In this document: one piece after another, positions 61,401 through 64,000 of the stretch
Position numbering within the stretch: position 1 is the first letter of the stretch
Layout of the letters: each line of letters opens with the position of its first letter
Assembly: GCA_033977485.1 (NCBI GenBank)
Contig: CM066984.1
Location: forward strand, 46,944,600-47,008,599
Direction of reading: 5' to 3'
DNA: 64,000 nt
Origin: Hydrangea macrophylla
Lineage: Eukaryota > Streptophyta > Magnoliopsida > Cornales > Hydrangeaceae
Made by a program: the position numbers and the translations under genes
Notes under the pieces: generated by a model
Database searches by the model: none
Told to the model about the DNA's origin: nothing
Seen by the model: the letters and a program-made list of their open reading frames with translations, nothing else

Positions 61401-63414
61401 ATAATTTGATATATTAGAGTATATACCATGCATATGGGTGTATTCTAATGAAGTACATTACAAATAAAAGTACATTATTATATAATTTACTAAATAATTA
61501 AGTTTATGTTAATATATATTTTGAAAATTAAAAAGAAGGCAAAAATTCTGTTAGCCGCGGCACGCGGCGAAGCCGGCAGCATTCGCTGAGTGCCGTGCCG
61601 ACATTCACTCAATGCCGCTCGGCAGTCTGGGGACCCCGGTTTTGACCAAACGTTAAATTCAGGGATTGGTTATGTCTAAAAGACCTATGATGACGATGAC
61701 CTGTGAAATTCAAAGTTTTTCTAGAGATTTCAAATTCTTCAAAGATTTTTTGAACCAATTTCAAAAATCAAAAATAAAGAGAAATTGGGTATTTGGGAGA
61801 AACCCGAACGTTAAAGAACTTGTGAGAAAGTCAGTCTTAGGATTTATCCTAAAAAAAGAGAGAGATGTTTTCAAAAGAAAAGGGAAAAGGATAGAGGAAA
61901 AGAAAAGAAAAAAAGAAAGAAATAAAATGATATATTAGATTATATACCATGCTTATGGGTGTATTCTAAAGAAGTACATTACAAATATAAGTACATTAGT
62001 ATATAATTTACTAAATAATTAAGTTTATGTTAATATATATTTTGAAAATTAAAAAGAAGGCATAATTTCTGTTAGCTGCGGCACGCGGCGAAGCCGGCAA
62101 CACTCGCTGAGTGCCGCGCCGGCATTTAATCGGTGCCGCTCGGCAGTCTGGGGACCCCGATTTTGACCAAACGTCAAATTCAGGGATTGGTTACCTCTAA
62201 AAGACCAATGATGACGATGACCGGTGAAATTCAAAGTTTTTCCAGAGAATTCAAACTCATCAAAGATTCTTTGAACCAATTTCAAAAATAAAAAATAAAG
62301 AGAAATTGGGTATTTGGGAGCAACCCGAACGTTAAAGAACGTGTGAGAAAATTAGTCTGGGGATTTATCCTAAAAAAGATAGAGAAAATGAAAAGAAGTT
62401 TTGAAAAGAAAAGAGAAAAGGATAGAAGAAAAGAAAAGAAAAAAAGAAAGAAATAAAATGATGTATTAGAGTATATACCATGCATATGGGTGTATTCTTA
62501 TGAAGTACATTACAAATATAATTTCATTATTATATAATTTACTAAATAATTAAGTTTATGTTAATATATATTTTGAAAATTAAAAAGAAGGCAAAATTTC
62601 TGTTAGCCGCGGCACGCGGCGAAGCCGGCAGCTTTCGCTGAGTGCCGTGCCGACATTCACTCAGTGCCGCTCGGCAGTCTGGGGACCCTGATTTTGACCA
62701 AACGTTAAATTCAGGGATTGGTTACGTCTAAAAGACCTATGATGACGATGACCTGTGAAATTCAAAGTTTTTCTAGAGATTTCAAATTCTTCAAAGATTC
62801 TTTGAACCAATTTCAAAAATCAAAAATAAAGAGAAATTGTGTATTTGGGAGAAACCCGAACGTTAAAGAACGTGTGAGAAAGTCAGTCTGGGGATTTATC
62901 CTTAAAAAAGAGAGAGAAAATGAAAAGAAGTTTTGAAATGAAAAGAAAAGAGAAAAGGATAGGGAAAAAGTAAAGAAAAAAAAAAGAAGTAAAATGATAT
63001 ATTAGAGTATATACCATGCATATGGGTGTATTCTAATGAAGTACATTACAAATATAAGTACATTAGTATATAATTTACCGAATAAATAAGTTTATGTTAA
63101 TATATATTTTGAAAATTAAAAAGAAGGCAGAAATTTTGTTAGTCGCGGCCCGCGGTGAATCTGGCGGCACTCGCTGAGTGCGGCGTCGGCATTCACTAAG
63201 TGCCGCTCGGCAGTCTGAGCACCCCGATTTTGACCAAACGTCGAATTTAGGGATTGGTTACCTCTAAAAGACCAATGATGACGATGACCGGTGAAATTTG
63301 ATGTTTTTTCCAGAGAAAACAAATTCTTCAAAGATTCTTTGAACCAATTTCAATAATAAAAAATAAAGAGAAATTGGGTATTTGGGAGAAACCAGAACGT
63401 TAAAGAACGTGTGA

Positions 63415-63535
63415 GAAAGTCAGTCTGGGGATTTATCCTAAAAAAAGAGAGAGAAAATGAAAAGAAGTTTTGAAAAGAAATGACAAGAGGATAGAGGAAA
63501 AGAAAAGAAAAAAAGAAAGAAATAATTTGATATAT
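63415..63535 (+). repeat. Polypurine block of a satellite monomer (representative)
   Basis: Between the GTCAGTCTGGGGATTTATCC segment and the TATATTAGAGTATATACC segment each monomer carries about 110 nt that are almost all A and G on the plus strand (AAAAAAAGAGAGAGAAAATG, GAAAAGAAAAGAAAAAAAG and similar). Its length varies by indels between monomers. Confidence 0.85.
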
Positions 63536-63655
63536 TAGAGTATATACCATGCATATGGGTGTATTCTAATGAAGTACATTACAAATAAAAGTACATTATT
63601 ATATAATTTACTAAATAATTAAGTTTATGTTAATATATATTTTGAAAATTAAAAA

Positions 63656-63756
63656 GAAGGCAAAAATTCTGTTAGCCGCGGCACGCGGCGAAGCCGGCAG
63701 CATTCGCTGAGTGCCGTGCCGACATTCACTCAATGCCGCTCGGCAGTCTGGGGACC
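63656..63756. repeat. GC-rich hairpin block of a satellite monomer (representative)
   Basis: Each monomer has about 70-100 bp of GC-rich sequence in an AT-rich context. In the common form the arms GCGGCACTC and GAGTGCCGC surround a 3-nt loop GCT, for example at 32393-32413. In the representative copy here one arm carries changes (GGCAGCATTC). The block contains many CpG and CHG sites. Confidence 0.8.
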
Positions 63757-64000
63757 CCGGTTTTGACCAAACGTTAAATTCAGGGATTGGTTATGTCTAA
63801 AAGACCTATGATGACGATGACCTGTGAAATTCAAAGTTTTTCTAGAGATTTCAAATTCTTCAAAGATTTTTTGAACCAATTTCAAAAATCAAAAATAAAG
63901 AGAAATTGGGTATTTGGGAGAAACCCGAACGTTAAAGAACTTGTGAGAAAGTCAGTCTTAGGATTTATCCTAAAAAAAGAGAGAGATGTTTTCAAAAGAA

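Larger units (their letters stand above)
27722..64000. repeat. Satellite array of about 530-bp monomers, about 68 units, continuing past the window
   Basis: Using the landmark GATTTTGACCAAACG (with variants), I placed 69 monomer starts from 27734 to 63759, a mean spacing of about 530 bp. Most monomers are 530-538 bp; shorter (512-522) and longer (554) classes exist, with extremes of 449 and 493. Each monomer, in plus orientation, has the CCCCGATTTTGACCAAACGT start, GACCAATGATGACGATGACC, AGAATTCAAATTCTTCAAAG, an ACGTTAAAGAACGT inverted repeat, a polypurine block, ATACCATGCATATGGGTGTA, an AT-rich block with TTTACTAAATAATTAAG, and a GC-rich hairpin block ending GCTCGGCAGTC. No gene lies inside. 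All copies are head to tail in one orientation. Confidence 0.97.
58439..64000. repeat. Higher-order repeat block 4 with a 3720-bp period, partial second copy
   Basis: Starts at 58439, 58969, 59500, 60036, 60569, 61105, 61638 | 62159, 62690, 63226, 63759. The unit at 62159 repeats that at 58439 (offset 3720), while 62690, 63226 and 63759 repeat 60569, 61105 and 61638 (offset 2121). The region is dominated by alternating F' and G types. The 58969 unit is a B-type start with an E-type polypurine part (AAAGATAGAG). Confidence 0.82.

Noticed and set aside
29183..63000. Plus-strand frames of 72-122 residues in the satellite (MTMTGEI..., basic tails)
   Set aside because: Recurring translations of the same repeat with low-complexity Lys/Glu/Arg tails; no start context, domain or codon pattern of a gene.
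27857..63550. Dozens of 66-67-residue minus-strand frames, Phe/Ser/Leu-rich, one per satellite monomer
   Set aside because: They translate the polypyrimidine complement of the polypurine block. The composition explains the hydrophobic look, the frames break with monomer indels, and there is no support for a conserved protein.
27734..64000. CRISPR-like array
   Set aside because: Repeats are contiguous long monomers without unique spacers, in plant DNA.
27734..64000. Centromeric identity of the satellite and a CENP-B-box-like motif
   Set aside because: No match to the CENP-B box pattern was found in the monomer segments checked, and the sequence alone cannot show CENH3 binding.
1..64000. tRNA or rRNA genes
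   Set aside because: Only the short primer-binding complements of tRNA-Met were seen; no cloverleaf-forming gene or rRNA segment was recognised by eye.

Overview
The window looks like plant nuclear heterochromatin: retrotransposons in nested or abutting positions, followed by a very long satellite array. No host single-copy gene, rRNA or tRNA gene was recognised. The evidence for a plant is a Tekay/Del-type Ty3/gypsy chromovirus with a 14-base initiator-tRNA-Met primer site, a decayed Tat-lineage Ty3/gypsy element, and a captured plant mobile domain (PMD) gene. The species cannot be named from the sequence.

Layout. (1) 1-4653: decayed sequence with the 3' end of an old chromovirus on the minus strand (broken integrase and chromodomain, polypurine tract, start of its LTR). 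(2) 4654-15078: a young Tekay-type chromovirus on the minus strand. It has two almost identical LTRs (12686-15078 and 5207-7587), PBS, PPT and one uninterrupted 1491-residue gag-pol frame. Beyond its 3' LTR the sequence runs on into a second copy of PBS plus leader (4654-5206), so this is a truncated LTR-internal-LTR-internal tandem. (3) 15079-27721: an old Tat-lineage element on the minus strand: LTR (about 15079-16818), a long 3' region with a 162-bp tandem array, a broken intron-containing PMD gene on the opposite strand, a second broken antisense module, a 102-bp tandem array, and then pol in fragments (integrase, RNase H, RT, protease). (4) 27722-64000: a satellite array of about 68 monomers averaging 530 bp, running off the right edge.

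How the parts relate. The Tat protease is cut off where the satellite starts. The first satellite bases (TGTAGACACCCCGATTTTG) closely resemble the start of the Tat-type LTR at 16818, so the satellite may derive from the LTR of a related element that inserted into the older one. Each monomer joins a GC-rich hairpin block, an inverted-repeat motif, a polypurine block of about 110 nt and an AT-rich block. The left 16 kb holds diverged monomers. From 44110 rightward the array is organised into higher-order repeats (7 and 10 monomers, periods 3632, 5354 and 3720 bp), with hybrid and truncated monomers at block edges, as expected from recent unequal exchange.
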